64,000 nt of DNA from Microcystis aeruginosa FD4 (GCF_009792235.1 NZ_CP046973.1:4154001-4218000); one strand, 5' to 3'. Positions 54,428 through 63,604 are shown, numbered from the stretch's first letter. Notes: generated by a model not told the origin, from the letters alone. A program made the numbers and translations.

Positions 54428-55536
54428 GGAGTTGCACAAGGTCTGGAAACAATGGTTAGCGGCTTATCGCTGGCTCTATAACCAGACGATTGACCTGCTT
54501 GGCTCGGGAGCAAAGCCTAATATCTACGAGATGCAAGCCACCCTGCGTTCTTTTCCCAAACCAGATTGGGTGAAGGCGTTACCAGGACATCAACTTCAAG
54601 AGGCAGTGGCGGACGCTTGTGACGCTTATCAGCAAGCATTGGCCAATAATGGCTCTGCTCGTTTTAAGTCCTGTCGTGCCACCTCTTTCGGTAATTAAAT
54701 TTAAGCCAGGGAATTTCAAGAACGGGACTTGGTATCCGAGAGTAACTAAAGGACTATCCTTTACTTCTCCCCAAGAAATTCCTACTGCTTGCGAGTACGG
54801 CACTCAATTAGTTTATTGTCGTCATCAATGGTTTGCTTGTTTTCCGACCTTAAAACCTGTTCAGGTGACTCTTGAAAAGCGAGTGATTGCCCTAGACCCA
54901 GGCGTAAGAACTTTTTTGACGGGCTATGACGGAGAAACCATCTTGGAAGTTGGCGGGAAAGACATCGGAGCAATACATCGTCTTTGCCTGCATCTCGACC
55001 AACTTTGTTCAAGGATTAGCACATCGAAGTCACAACGCCAACGCTATAAAATGCGTAAAGCCGCTAGTCGGTTACGGGGTCGTATCCAAAACTTAGTCAA
55101 AGACCTTCATGCCAAAACTGCTTCTTTTCTAGTAAGGCACTATAAGGTAATCTTTTTACCGACCTTTGAGACAAGTCAAATGAGTTCAAAGTCCACTAGA
55201 AAAATTCAGCGGAAGTCGGTACGCAGCCTCTTAACCTGGAGTCATTACCGATTTGCTCAACACTTACAGCAGGCGGCAAACCGACAGGGAGTTTTGGTGG
55301 TTCGTTGTAACGAGTCCTATACCTCAAAAACTTGCCCGGAATGTGGTCATATCCACGAAAAATTGGGTGGTTCAAAAACTTTTAATTGCCCTCAGTGTGG
55401 TTATCAAGCCCCAAGAGATTGGCACGGCGCACGGAATATAATGTTTCGTGCTTTGCAGGCAACAGCCGTCATCTTTCGGGATGATGCCGTACTTTTTCAA
55501 GGTTTGGGTAGCGATACTCAGCTTTGCTTAGGTTAA
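54385..55536 (+). pseudogene. IS607-type tnpB with frameshift
   Basis: The N-terminal part (VFPSKELHKVWKQWLAAYRWLYNQTIDLL to SARFKSCRA) is in one frame to about 54690; the rest (VIKFKPGNFKNGTWYPRV onward) is in the +1 frame. The break falls near 54680-54700. The RuvC-type residues remain: IALDPGVRTFLTGYDG (Asp), IFLPTFETSQM (Glu), RDWHGARNIM (Asp), as does the zinc finger CPECGH/CPQCGY. TnpB of this class is an RNA-guided nuclease; the guide would come from the element's right end beyond ~55450. The exact start codon was not fixed. Confidence 0.8.
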
Positions 55537-55549
55537 ATGTTGCACTGAC

Positions 55550-56152
55550 TTAATCGTGAATGATTAAATGGCGAGCGCAATCGCTGCTCACCGCTCCCTG
55601 ACGCTGAAATTCGCCTAATAAACGCGTCACCGTTACCCTTGTGGTACCGATAGCATTGGCGAGATTTTGATGGGTTAAACGGATCTTTAAACGACTTCCT
55701 TGGGCGATTGGTTCTCCCATTTCCCGCTTTAATAGCTGTAGTAACTGCTGGAGACGTTCCTCCACTCGTTTGAGTCCAGCGATCGCAAGTAGCGATTCCG
55801 TTTGTTGTTGACGACGGATTGTTTGATTTAACATCATCCTGGTTAATTCCGCCGAATTTTCCACTTCGGCGATCGTGTACCATTTTAGGTACAGTTCCGA
55901 CAAAGCTCTGGCGTGATAGGATTCTAGATGGGTGAAATTTAAGCCGAAAAAGTGGGATGAATGAACCCAGCCTAGTAAAATTTCCTCTCCACTCTCAGAT
56001 ACTTGACTTAGTTGCGCCATACCCCGATAAACTTGCCAGACTCCATCAACCACCAGAGGAATATTTTCCCCGCGATCATAAAAATGGAGCCGACGACTCT
56101 CGCTATAGTCTTCTCGGAAGGGTGAGGAGTTGGGATTATAGGTCAGCAACAT
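55550..56152 (-). CDS. Crp/Fnr family transcriptional regulator
   Basis: 200 aa from ATG 56152, with AGGAGA 9 nt upstream; the longer TTG-initiated frame is rejected. The effector domain (IPLVVDGVWQVYRGMAQLSQVSESGEEILLGWVHSSHFFGL) precedes a Crp-type HTH (LTHQNLANAIGTTRVTVTRLLGEFQRQGAV). The cAMP-binding cassette is not evident, so ligand unknown; the NtcA/FNR-like group is the wider family. Its stop is 13 bp from the tnpB stop, convergent, so the transposon sits right at its 3' end. Confidence 0.87.
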   Translation of the reverse strand: MLLTYNPNSSPFREDYSESRRLHFYDRGENIPLVVDGVWQVYRGMAQLSQVSESGEEILLGWVHSSHFFGLNFTHLESYHARALSELYLKWYTIAEVENSAELTRMMLNQTIRRQQQTESLLAIAGLKRVEERLQQLLQLLKREMGEPIAQGSRLKIRLTHQNLANAIGTTRVTVTRLLGEFQRQGAVSSDCARHLIIHD

Positions 56153-56237
56153 GATCAAAGTTCTCCTGGGCAAGGGGGCAACAGTTTTAACCCCACTTTA
56201 CTGTATCAAGGTAAACATTAGGTAATCCCCAGATTAA

Positions 56238-56290
56238 CAGTTATCAGTTATCAGTTATCAGTTATCAGTTATCAGTTATCAGTTATCAGT
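56238..56290. repeat. TTATCAG heptamer array
   Basis: Seven copies of TTATCAG in the gap between the Crp gene and the LON-N gene, followed by CAGTTCACTGATTACTG-type repeats to ~56365. Confidence 0.88.
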
Positions 56291-56407
56291 GGGTAAGTCA
56301 TCAGTTTTCAGATGTGAGTTATCAGTTCACTGATTACTGAATTACTGTTCACTGTTCACTGAAATAACTCCCCCATTTCCCTCTCCCGCAGCTGAAAAAC
56401 CGAAAGA

Positions 56408-57049
56408 TCATTGATTTAAAGCATCTTTAAGAGCCGTGCGAGCGGCCAGATGATTGCGAGTCGAGGTGAGAATTTCCGATTCTCGTTGGAGACGACTGAC
56501 TGTATCGAGCATTTCTAATAAGGCTTGTTGTTCCCCGGCCACACCGTAGAGATTACCTGCCACCCAGTAGGATAATTCGAGGGGAAGACTGGGCAAATCG
56601 TCGGGGAGTTCAATTTTTTGAGCGGTTAATTTGGCTGATAGATGAACCACATCCCGCAGCAGTCGATCCACTTCTTTGGCCAGAGGTCGCAGATCTTGGG
56701 TGGTGGGGACATCTTCAATCCACTCCACTAAACCGATGCGATAGGGTTTTTCCCGGACGTATTCTAGGACACGGAAGCGCTGTTGACCGATGGTGAGAAT
56801 TTTTAACCGATCGTCCGGGAGACGTTGACAACGGACAACTTCCGCACAACTGCCCACTTTAGCGATTTCTCCCGTGGCTGGATCTACCATTAAGACCCCA
56901 AAACGGCGATCTTCCTCCAATATCGTATTCATCATAATCCGATAGCGAAACTCGAAGATGTGCAGGGGCAGAGGACGACCCGGGAATAAAACAACTTCGG
57001 GTAGGGGAAAGAGAGGTAATTCTCTAACGGCAGTGGAAGAAGTGGCCAT
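56408..57049 (-). CDS. LON N-terminal (substrate-binding) domain protein
   Basis: 213 aa from ATG 57049 (MATSSTAVRELPLF); a longer frame to 57121 is unlikely. LON_substr_bdg pattern: LPLFPLPEVVLFPGRPLPLHIFEFRYR, RFGVLMVDP, VGSCAEVVRCQRLPDDRLKILTIGQQRFRV, followed by the helical part (LPLELSYWVAGNLYGVAGEQQALLEMLDT). There are no ATPase or protease domains. Such stand-alone proteins may act as adaptors; role in cyanobacteria unassigned. Confidence 0.9.
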   Translation of the reverse strand: MATSSTAVRELPLFPLPEVVLFPGRPLPLHIFEFRYRIMMNTILEEDRRFGVLMVDPATGEIAKVGSCAEVVRCQRLPDDRLKILTIGQQRFRVLEYVREKPYRIGLVEWIEDVPTTQDLRPLAKEVDRLLRDVVHLSAKLTAQKIELPDDLPSLPLELSYWVAGNLYGVAGEQQALLEMLDTVSRLQRESEILTSTRNHLAARTALKDALNQ

Positions 57050-57120
57050 AGGTTTAGTGAAAAAAAACCGATCTTCTCTTATTTTTACACAATCCCCCCC
57101 TGAACCGCTAGGCAAAGGCA

Positions 57121-57242
57121 TTGACTCTCCCCCGCTAACCGCTCGCGCGGTGTAGCGGGGGATTCTTGGTTCATAGGCTCTTGACTAGATCAAACAGGTT
57201 TAACTGAACGACCCCCGTTAGATCGCCTCCGCAAGCGTTTTC
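57121..57242 (-). mobile_element. IS605-type remnant: tnpB 3' tail and right end
   Basis: On the minus strand a short frame ends ENACGGDLTGVVQLNLFDLVKSL, like a TnpB C-terminus, then ATGAACCAAGAATC, the hairpin CCCCGCTA...TAGCGGGG and GTCAA at 57121. The ATGAACCAAGAATC-hairpin-GTCAA arrangement matches the right end of the intact-length element at 59034-59075, in the opposite orientation. The rest of this element is cut off by the MITE at 57243. Confidence 0.6.
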
Positions 57243-57357
57243 TGGCGTTGCTGAATCAAGGTATGAATGACAACCTTGCACCCATCCAAAAGTTAGTTTG
57301 GGTCTAGGTTTTAAAAATCCCACAAAAGAAGATTCATATCTTAAATCAGCAACGCCA
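57243..57357. mobile_element. Small MITE with TGGCGTTGCTGA ends
   Basis: 115 bp with ~27-bp imperfect inverted ends, TGGCGTTGCTGAATCAAGGT and (reverse complement) TGGCGTTGCTGATTTAAGAT. No obvious target duplication was found. It truncates the IS605 remnant on its left. Confidence 0.65.
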
Positions 57358-57770
57358 CACAGTTTACCCACAGATGGTAGAGTTAAACCGATGCTCTGGG
57401 GTTGACCCTTCGACTTCGCTCAGGCTTCAGCCGTGAGATCAGCGTTCGACAAAAGCTCACGCCGAGGTCCGAACGGGTCATTGATATTCTGGTCGGATTT
57501 CATCCCCCGCAAAGGTGAGTATCTTGTCGAAAAATGTAGCGGGGGCATTCATCCGACATTTTAGGTAACAATGGTGTCATCAAACCCGATTATCAGCTTG
57601 GTGGCGAGGAAATTTGATAGCGACGACCGGCTCCCCAAAACGAAAACTTCCTACCTCACCATTAAGATAACTGCTGCAAGAGGTTTATCTTAAGTGTCGG
57701 GTGAAGACCCTCAGTTTCACTGACGGGATGAAACCCGACCAGTATAAAAAAGCGAAGCACAATTGAATCC
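57358..57770. other. Non-coding gap with several inverted repeats
   Basis: Contains a long imperfect hairpin (TGACCCTTCG ... CGAACGGGTCA, 57403-57481, with CCGTGAG/CTCACG inside) related to the repeat at 33264, a dispersed repeat at 57618-57670 (inverted match to 21271-21323) and the nested hairpin GTCGGGT...ACCCGAC (57693-57739), which probably belongs to the left end of the IS605-type element. No gene seen. Confidence 0.55.
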
Positions 57771-57799
57771 TTGACAATTTTGTGCAAATGCGTTAGCAT
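57771..57799 (+). promoter_or_regulatory. Probable promoter of the IS605-type tnpB
   Basis: TTGACA at 57771-57776, 17-nt spacer, TAGCAT at 57794-57799, 29 bp before the ATG. Consensus-based prediction. Confidence 0.5.
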
Positions 57800-57827
57800 A
57801 AAAATAGTTGTTTGAGGTCGATAAACA

Positions 57828-59024
57828 ATGATTGTTTTAGAAATGAAAGCAGTGGTCAAACCAAGTCAATGTTCTGCCATTGATGAAGCTATTCGTACCG
57901 TACAATTTATCAGAAACAAAGCGTTAAAGCTTTGGATGGATGCCAAGAGAGAAGACAAAATCGATAAATATTCTCTCAATAGATATTGTGCAGTTCTCGC
58001 CAAACAGTTTAAGTTTGTTGATACTTTAAATTCTGCGGCTAGACAAGCATCAGCCGAACGGGCCTGGTCAGCTATTGCTCGTTTCTATGACAATTGTAAG
58101 AAAGGAATAAAAGGAAAGAAAGGCTATCCTAAGTTTCAGAAAAATAATCGTTCTGTGGAATACAAAAACTCTGGGGGTCAACTATCGGAGGATAGAAAGA
58201 AAATCACTTTCACAGATAAGAAAAACATTGGCACAGTTAAACTAAAAGGAACCAGAGACTTAAACTTTTACCCTCTAGACCAAATTAAACGGGTAAGAAT
58301 TGTCAAACGTGCTGACGGTTATTATGTCCAATTCTGTATTAATTTAGATGTTCGGGAATAGGCAAAACCTCTTGAACCTACTAAAAAATGTGTAGGGTTG
58401 GATGTTGGTTTAAAAGTTTTCTATGCTAACAGCGATGGGGAAACGGTAGAGATACCGCAATTTTATCGTAAAGCAGAGAAAAGATTAAACCGTCTCAATC
58501 GGAAGAAATCTAAAAAGTTTAAACGAGGTCAACTCCAATCAAACAACTACAAAAAAGCTAGAGAGAGATATGCCAAAAAACATTTAAGAGTAAGTAGGCA
58601 ACGTAAAGGCTTTGTCGCAAAAGAGGCATTGCGCGTCATTAAATCTAACGATTTTATCGCTCAGGTCGATTTAAATGTTAAAGGCATGGTAAAAAACTCG
58701 AAACTAGCTAAATCTATTAATGATGTGGCTTGGTCAACTTTTCGACAATGGTTAGAATATTTTGGTTTTAAATATGGTAAGGCTACGGTAGCAGTAGCCC
58801 CCCATAATACCAGTCAAAACTGTTCTAATTGTGATCAAAAAGTACCTAAATCTCTATCTACGAGAACCCATGTTTGTCCCCATTGTGGCTATGTAGAAGA
58901 TAGAGATATTAACGCCGCTATCAATATTCTCAAAAAGGGACTAAGTACGGTAGGGCATACCGAAACTAATACGTTTGGGGAGAGATTCCCTCTGGTGAAT
59001 GTTGGATACGTCCTGCCAGATTAA
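57828..59024 (+). pseudogene. IS605/IS1341-type tnpB with in-frame amber codon
   Basis: One continuous frame of ~398 codons broken by TAG at 58359-58361 (INLDVRE-stop-AKPLEPTKK). N-terminal part: MKAVVKPSQCSAIDEAI, FIRNKALKLWMDA. C-terminal part: CVGLDVGLKVFY (first RuvC Asp), FIAQVDLNVKGMVKN where the usual catalytic Glu is Val, the zinc finger CSNCDQK/CPHCGY, and VEDRDINAAINILKKG. So the protein has both a nonsense codon and a lost catalytic residue. There is no tnpA in the element. The family is the ancestor of Cas12. Confidence 0.88.
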
Positions 59025-59033
59025 GGAAACTCG

Positions 59034-59075
59034 ATGAACCAAGAATCCCTCGCATGAGTGCGACGGGAGTGTCAA
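59034..59075 (+). mobile_element. Right end of the IS605-type element
   Basis: ATGAACCAAGAATC followed by the hairpin CCTCGCA/TGCGACGGG and GTCAA. In active elements this region forms the end of the guide (omega) RNA and the cleavage-site hairpin. An inverted homologous end lies at 57121-57174. Confidence 0.6.
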
Positions 59076-59103
59076 TATAAATCTATCGATATACAGATTA
59101 GCT

Positions 59104-59484
59104 TCACCTACCCGGTTTACAAACATTATAATCTTCATGAGAGATGACCGCTTCTGGGACGAGGAGATTGCCGTGGTCGCGACAGATGAGGCGATAATTG
59201 CGGGTGACAGGGATACTGATAATAAAGCGATCGTGTCGCAATCGTTTACCATGGAAATCTCGATAATTGCGGTGATTTTGCAATCCTTGCAGGATTTCCC
59301 TAGCTTTAAGTACCACATTTTTCGGTAATTCCCGCAGATCGATCGGATCTTGGGAAAAAGTGGCTTCCCAGGCATTTTTTTGACGTTTCCTTTCTTCCCA
59401 AGCGGCATCTAGTTGAGCGCAATGATGGCAGACTTGGCCATAGCCCTTGTGACCACAGGGAAACTTCTTCTTTCTTCTGGACAT
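59104..59484 (-). CDS. Zinc-ribbon protein with RelE/ParE-like C-terminal region
   Basis: 126 aa. N-terminus RKKKFPCGHKGYGQVCHHCAQLD has a CxH...CxxC zinc-knuckle pattern, then a helical segment with DPIDLRELPKNVVLKAREILQGL. The C-terminal third (RNYRDFHGKRLRHDRFIISIPVTRNYRLICRDH) looks like the beta-sheet core of RelE/ParE toxins. No antitoxin gene is adjacent. Family name not recognised with certainty; the toxin link is inference from pattern only. Confidence 0.65.
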   Translation of the reverse strand: MSRRKKKFPCGHKGYGQVCHHCAQLDAAWEERKRQKNAWEATFSQDPIDLRELPKNVVLKAREILQGLQNHRNYRDFHGKRLRHDRFIISIPVTRNYRLICRDHGNLLVPEAVISHEDYNVCKPGR

Positions 59485-59656
59485 AATACCATCTGTCTGT
59501 GAGGCTGTGAGGGAGTATTCAAGAGCGGTAAAGCTTGCTTCATTTTCGGCAGATGGGAAAGAAAGTCTTTACCTAGTGATTATCTATACTTACCAGCATA
59601 CAGTGATCGATCCCTGGTTTGGCCATTGACCAGCAAGAAAGTTGATCTTGGTTAGT

Positions 59657-59737
59657 TAGGGCCGGCTACATAAATCTAAAAACCTTCTGAAAATGGGTAA
59701 AATCCCATACCCCACACCCTACACCCTGCCCTGACTA
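59657..59737. mobile_element. MITE family A fragment
   Basis: TA then GGGCCGGCTACATAAATC, TCTAAAAACCTTCTGAAAAT, GGTAAAATCCC and CACACCCTACACCC heptamers. The far terminus is not recognisable, so it is a degenerate copy. Confidence 0.5.
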
Positions 59738-59766
59738 AATTTGATCCCCGGCAGCATCGAAGCTGC

Positions 59767-60819
59767 TTAGAATAATTCCCATTCTTGGGTTTTTAAACGT
59801 TTGAGAATGGCCAAACGGCTAGTAAAATAATTGGCACAGAGACGACTATAATCAGTTAAACGCAGGTTATTTAAGCTAATTGACCAAGACCAGATATAGG
59901 CTGCTTGGGTGAGATACTGAAGACAGGATAATTCACCATCAGTTAAAGGCACTGTTTCATGGTAACCTTGAATAAAACCCTGGCGAACCTGGCGATTTAA
60001 GCCGGATTGTAGGGAAACTTGCAGAAATTTAGCGATATCAAAAACTCGCCAACCATAACCGCACTGATCGAAATCAAATAGGGTCATCTGATTATCAGGG
60101 GTGATATGCACATTACCACTATGAGGATCGCCCCAACAAATGCCCCAATAGGGAGATTCTGTCGGTAATTTAGCGGTTTCTTCCTCTATTTCCCCAATGG
60201 TTTCTAAGATACAGTCTAGGTCGCTCTGTCGTTGGTGCAGAAAAGGTGCGATAATTTGCAGGGAATCGTCGAGAAGATATTTGAGGTTGAGGGGATGACG
60301 ATGGGCTAGGGGGTGAAAATCTGCTGTCACCCGATGTAAATTAGCCACGATCGCCCCTAAATGATAGGCTTGTTTTATATCTATATCCCCAATAGCAATT
60401 TCTCCCGGGGCATAGGGAAAGAGGACGGCGTAACGTTTCCCTTCTGGGGCATTAATTTCTAGGGATAAATCACCGTTTTTGCTGCGAATTGGGGCGGCGA
60501 CGGGAACCTGAGAGCGATCGAGATAATCTAATAATTCTAACTCGAAGTCGATTTCCATTTTGCTGCGCCAATGGCAGTGAGACACGCGCAAAATGTAGGG
60601 AGTTGTCAGAGTTTCGAGGAGATACACATCACTTAAACCCCGATGCCAAAATTGACAATTTTTCGGTACATCAATCTCGTAACGAGAAAAAACTAAATCT
60701 GCTAGGGCAGCAGCAGCAAGAGTGGAGTAGAATGCCGGAAAAGTCCATTTCCCGGTCTGAAAATTAGTAGCGGGAGAACCAGAAAGCAGTAAATTGAGCG
60801 AAGCCAGAAAAGTCGTCAC
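59767..60819 (-). CDS. Aminoglycoside phosphotransferase-fold kinase (APH/choline kinase-like)
   Basis: 350 aa from GTG 60819, with GGGAGGG 5 nt upstream; a longer TTG frame is rejected. Kinase features: nucleotide-binding start (RGLSDVYLLET, PYILRVSHCHW with Lys replaced by Arg-type context), catalytic loop WGDPHSGNVHITPDNQ (Trp at the position usually His) and metal motif LFDFDQCGYGWRVFDIAKF. The group also includes homoserine and fructosamine kinases; substrate unknown. Not evidence of antibiotic resistance. Isolated. Confidence 0.82.
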   Translation of the reverse strand: MTTFLASLNLLLSGSPATNFQTGKWTFPAFYSTLAAAALADLVFSRYEIDVPKNCQFWHRGLSDVYLLETLTTPYILRVSHCHWRSKMEIDFELELLDYLDRSQVPVAAPIRSKNGDLSLEINAPEGKRYAVLFPYAPGEIAIGDIDIKQAYHLGAIVANLHRVTADFHPLAHRHPLNLKYLLDDSLQIIAPFLHQRQSDLDCILETIGEIEEETAKLPTESPYWGICWGDPHSGNVHITPDNQMTLFDFDQCGYGWRVFDIAKFLQVSLQSGLNRQVRQGFIQGYHETVPLTDGELSCLQYLTQAAYIWSWSISLNNLRLTDYSRLCANYFTSRLAILKRLKTQEWELF

Positions 60820-61222
60820 GGTTCCCTCCCGATGCAAGTATGGACAACGATCGCATCATCCTATTCTATAGGCCACATATATTACAAATTGGCTCGAGCG
60901 CTCCGTATATTTCGCTACATTACTCTGTCAGTGATCAGATTTGAGTTTTAAGCACCCACAGCAGTTATCTTAATGGTGATAGCAAATCCGTTTTTAATAG
61001 TGTGATTAACTCACAAGTTGCGAATTGTTTCTCCCCGCTCCCAACTCCGGCGCTCCTTTACTGTTTAAACAGGATTTAGTATCAGAACAGTTCTCTGGCA
61101 AAAAATCAACGCTCATAAGGTGACAACAAGCTTAAAAAGGAGACTGAAGAAGGCTCCGATTTCCGCTTAATATTCATTTACGAACAGTCTCTTAAGGTGG
61201 GCAATGCCCACCCAAGTTAACC
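60820..61222. other. Gap between the APH-fold kinase and nrdA
   Basis: No gene. It holds GTTATCTTAATGGTGATAGC (~60964, related to the 21271 repeat), AACAGGATTTAGTATCAG (~61070, also near 4620 and 50680) and the palindrome GGTGGGCAATGCCCACC (61196-61212), which lies just after the nrdA stop. Confidence 0.5.
61196..61212. repeat. GGTGGGCA/TGCCCACC palindrome downstream of nrdA
   Basis: Perfect inverted repeat 11 bp after the nrdA stop, without a T tract on the nrdA strand. A related pair is at ~38931. It may reduce read-through. Confidence 0.5.
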
Positions 61223-63535
61223 CTAATTAGCGCAACTAGAACAACTATCGTTAGACTCTCGAAAATTGTCCTTTTGTACGGTACGGATATAATAAATCGC
61301 TTTACATTGCAATTCCCAGGCCATGATTAGAGTATCAAAAATGTCTTTTGCTGTGAGACAACGGTTTGGTTCTTCGGGGAAATAAACCCCTTCATTAAGG
61401 TTGAATAATAATTCCATAGAAATCCCCGTATCGATCCATTCTTGCATGGTAGCGATCGCTTTCACCACTTGCTGCTGTTCGAGATTTTTGTTCTCTGGAT
61501 AAAACCAGAAAGCTTCTTCAATAAAAGGTGGCGCGATGGGAACGGTTCCCTTTGCCCATTTATCGTAGAAAAAGCGACTATAAACCGGCAAAACACTAGC
61601 GGTACATCCCTGTACCAAACTGGAGGAAGTATTAGGAGCAATGGCGGTAATATGGGAGTTACGGATGCCAAATCGTTGAATATCTGTTGCTAATTGTTGC
61701 CATCTTTGCGGTTGTACCGCGTTATTCAAAAACCATTCCACTGGTTTGGCACCGATTAATTTACCTTGACTCCATTCACTACCCAAGAAAGCTTGATAAG
61801 CACCGCGTTCTTTGGCTAATTCCATCGAGGAATAGGTACACCAATAGCCAATTTCTTCAAATAAATTACTAATTTCTGACAGGTTATTGTAGGATAATTT
61901 CCGTTTAGCTAACCAGTCAGCCAATCCCATCGCCCCTACCCCAATAGTGCGATATTTATCGTTGTGGTTTTGAGCATTATCAAAGGGAGGATTAGTAAGA
62001 TCGATAGTATTGTCGAGAATCCTGACAGCGATTTGACAATTAGACTCGATTTCTTCCCTGTCAATGTTGGCTAAATTAAGGCTAACTAAATTACAGCAAT
62101 GGGCAGTTTTATCGGGGGTGACATTCGAGAAACTCTCCGTGCATAAATTTACACCGGGGATATAGCCATCGTGTTTATTAGGATTAGCGCGATTGATGGT
62201 ATCTTTGAAGGCAATGTAGGGCATTCCTGTTTCCACTTGGGAACGCATGATACTTTTAAATAAGTCCCGGGCATTGATTTTTTTATAGAGGAGAATCTCT
62301 TGATCTAAATTAGCTTCTACTAAACGATAAGCCTCTTCAAATTCTTCCCCCCATAGTTCCGCTAATTCTATACCTAATTTTCTGCGAACTTCGTAGGGGT
62401 CTACTAATGTCCACTCGGCTTTATTTATCACCCGATGCATAAATTCATCGGTGATCACTAATTGGGGAAAAATATCATAAGCTTTGCGTCTTTGATCACC
62501 GTTTTCTGTCTGCATTTCCAGAAATTCTGGCACATCTAAATGCCAGATATCAACACCGATAGTTACTGCCCCGGCGCGTCTTCCCCCCTGATTTACTGCA
62601 ATAGCTGTATCGTTGAGTAATTTAATCCAAGGAATAATCCCCCCGGAAGCATTAGCTTTCCCCATTACCCAGCTACCAGTGGCGCGAATTCTACTTACAT
62701 TTACCCCGACACCGCCACCATTTTTTGAGATGCGGGCAGCATTAGTAATCTCGCTGAAAATGCTTTCTAAACTGTCGTCAATGGAGAGGATAAAACAACT
62801 GGTTAGGGAACCTTTGGGAGTGCGTAAATTGGCTAAAATTGGGGTGGCAAGAGATATTTTTCTTTGAGCGATCGCTTGATAAAATTTCTTGGCCCAGTCG
62901 AGTCTATTAGCCGGTTCTTCCACAGTGGCAAGCAGCAAGGAACAGGTTAATAATGCCTCTTGGGGTAACTCATTTTTGAGTAAATAACGGCTAGTGATTA
63001 ACAATGCCCCAGCGTAATCATAATCGATATCCCAATCGGGATTAATCCAAGAACCAGCTGCTTTTAACTCTGCTTCGGAATAGAGGAGAATCCTTTCATC
63101 GTATAGCAACTTTTTAACTTGAGTTTTGACAGTTTTCTCGTAATTTCCGTACTGATAACCCCGGGCTACTAAGGTATCTTTCCAAAGACTCCAAATATGC
63201 AATCTTCCCGCCACATAGCGCCAATCTGGTTCCTCTGGACTACACATTTCTAGGGCGCAATTAATTAAATTATCCTGTATTTCCCTAGTGGTAATCCCAT
63301 CCCGCAGGCGTGTGGTTAAACCCGCTTCTAAGGCGATCGAATTGACTTTTTTGCCTTCACAAGCCCACTCTACCACCTCGCGAATTTTGCCGATATTTAA
63401 GCTTGTGGTGGAACCATCGCGCCGAATCACTCTAATTCCATGGCTGCCCATATTAGCTAAAGGGGTAGAACGAAAGGGTATTACTTCGTTATTTTTGTGA
63501 ATGGAGACGGTAGTAGTCAAGGGCTTCGATTGCAT
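61223..63535 (-). CDS. nrdA: Ribonucleoside-diphosphate reductase, class I large subunit
   Basis: 770 aa. ATP-cone at residues ~33-125 (GIRVIRRDGSTTSLNIGKIREVVEWA), active-site cysteines in SCFIL (~247) and AHCCNL (~480), radical Cys in GVNLCTES (~465), the NGGGVGVNVS and IAPNTSSSLVQGCTASVLPVYSRFFYDK loops, and the redox tail CSSC at the very end. It reduces NDPs to dNDPs with the NrdB radical subunit, which is not in the window. Probably under NrdR: a box-like palindrome is ~70 bp upstream. Confidence 0.95.
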   Translation of the reverse strand: MQSKPLTTTVSIHKNNEVIPFRSTPLANMGSHGIRVIRRDGSTTSLNIGKIREVVEWACEGKKVNSIALEAGLTTRLRDGITTREIQDNLINCALEMCSPEEPDWRYVAGRLHIWSLWKDTLVARGYQYGNYEKTVKTQVKKLLYDERILLYSEAELKAAGSWINPDWDIDYDYAGALLITSRYLLKNELPQEALLTCSLLLATVEEPANRLDWAKKFYQAIAQRKISLATPILANLRTPKGSLTSCFILSIDDSLESIFSEITNAARISKNGGGVGVNVSRIRATGSWVMGKANASGGIIPWIKLLNDTAIAVNQGGRRAGAVTIGVDIWHLDVPEFLEMQTENGDQRRKAYDIFPQLVITDEFMHRVINKAEWTLVDPYEVRRKLGIELAELWGEEFEEAYRLVEANLDQEILLYKKINARDLFKSIMRSQVETGMPYIAFKDTINRANPNKHDGYIPGVNLCTESFSNVTPDKTAHCCNLVSLNLANIDREEIESNCQIAVRILDNTIDLTNPPFDNAQNHNDKYRTIGVGAMGLADWLAKRKLSYNNLSEISNLFEEIGYWCTYSSMELAKERGAYQAFLGSEWSQGKLIGAKPVEWFLNNAVQPQRWQQLATDIQRFGIRNSHITAIAPNTSSSLVQGCTASVLPVYSRFFYDKWAKGTVPIAPPFIEEAFWFYPENKNLEQQQVVKAIATMQEWIDTGISMELLFNLNEGVYFPEEPNRCLTAKDIFDTLIMAWELQCKAIYYIRTVQKDNFRESNDSCSSCAN

Positions 63536-63604
63536 AATTGGAGTTAAAAAACTTGACAGATTAATCTATTTGTACTAGCTTATTCTATCAGATTTTCTAG
63601 GAAA

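Larger units (their letters stand above)
53700..55540 (+). mobile_element. IS607-family transposon with serine recombinase and TnpB
   Basis: Two genes in the order typical of IS607: a serine-recombinase transposase and a downstream tnpB. IS607 elements have no terminal inverted repeats or long duplications, so the limits given are only approximate. A hairpin ACTCTA/TAGAGT at 53750-53775 may belong to the left end. The tnpB frame is broken. Confidence 0.75.

Noticed and set aside
53808..54698. Long frame overlapping the IS607 recombinase as one 296-aa protein
   Set aside because: The first two thirds are antisense-like noise in another frame of the recombinase; only its last ~100 codons are the TnpB N-terminus.
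57171..57371. 66-codon frame as an independent gene
   Set aside because: Its C-terminal part looks like a TnpB tail and the rest is MITE sequence; it was annotated as an IS605 remnant instead.
59767..60819. Antibiotic resistance gene
   Set aside because: The APH fold is shared by many metabolic kinases, and the catalytic loop (WGDPHSGN) is not of a known resistance subgroup. Context gives no support.
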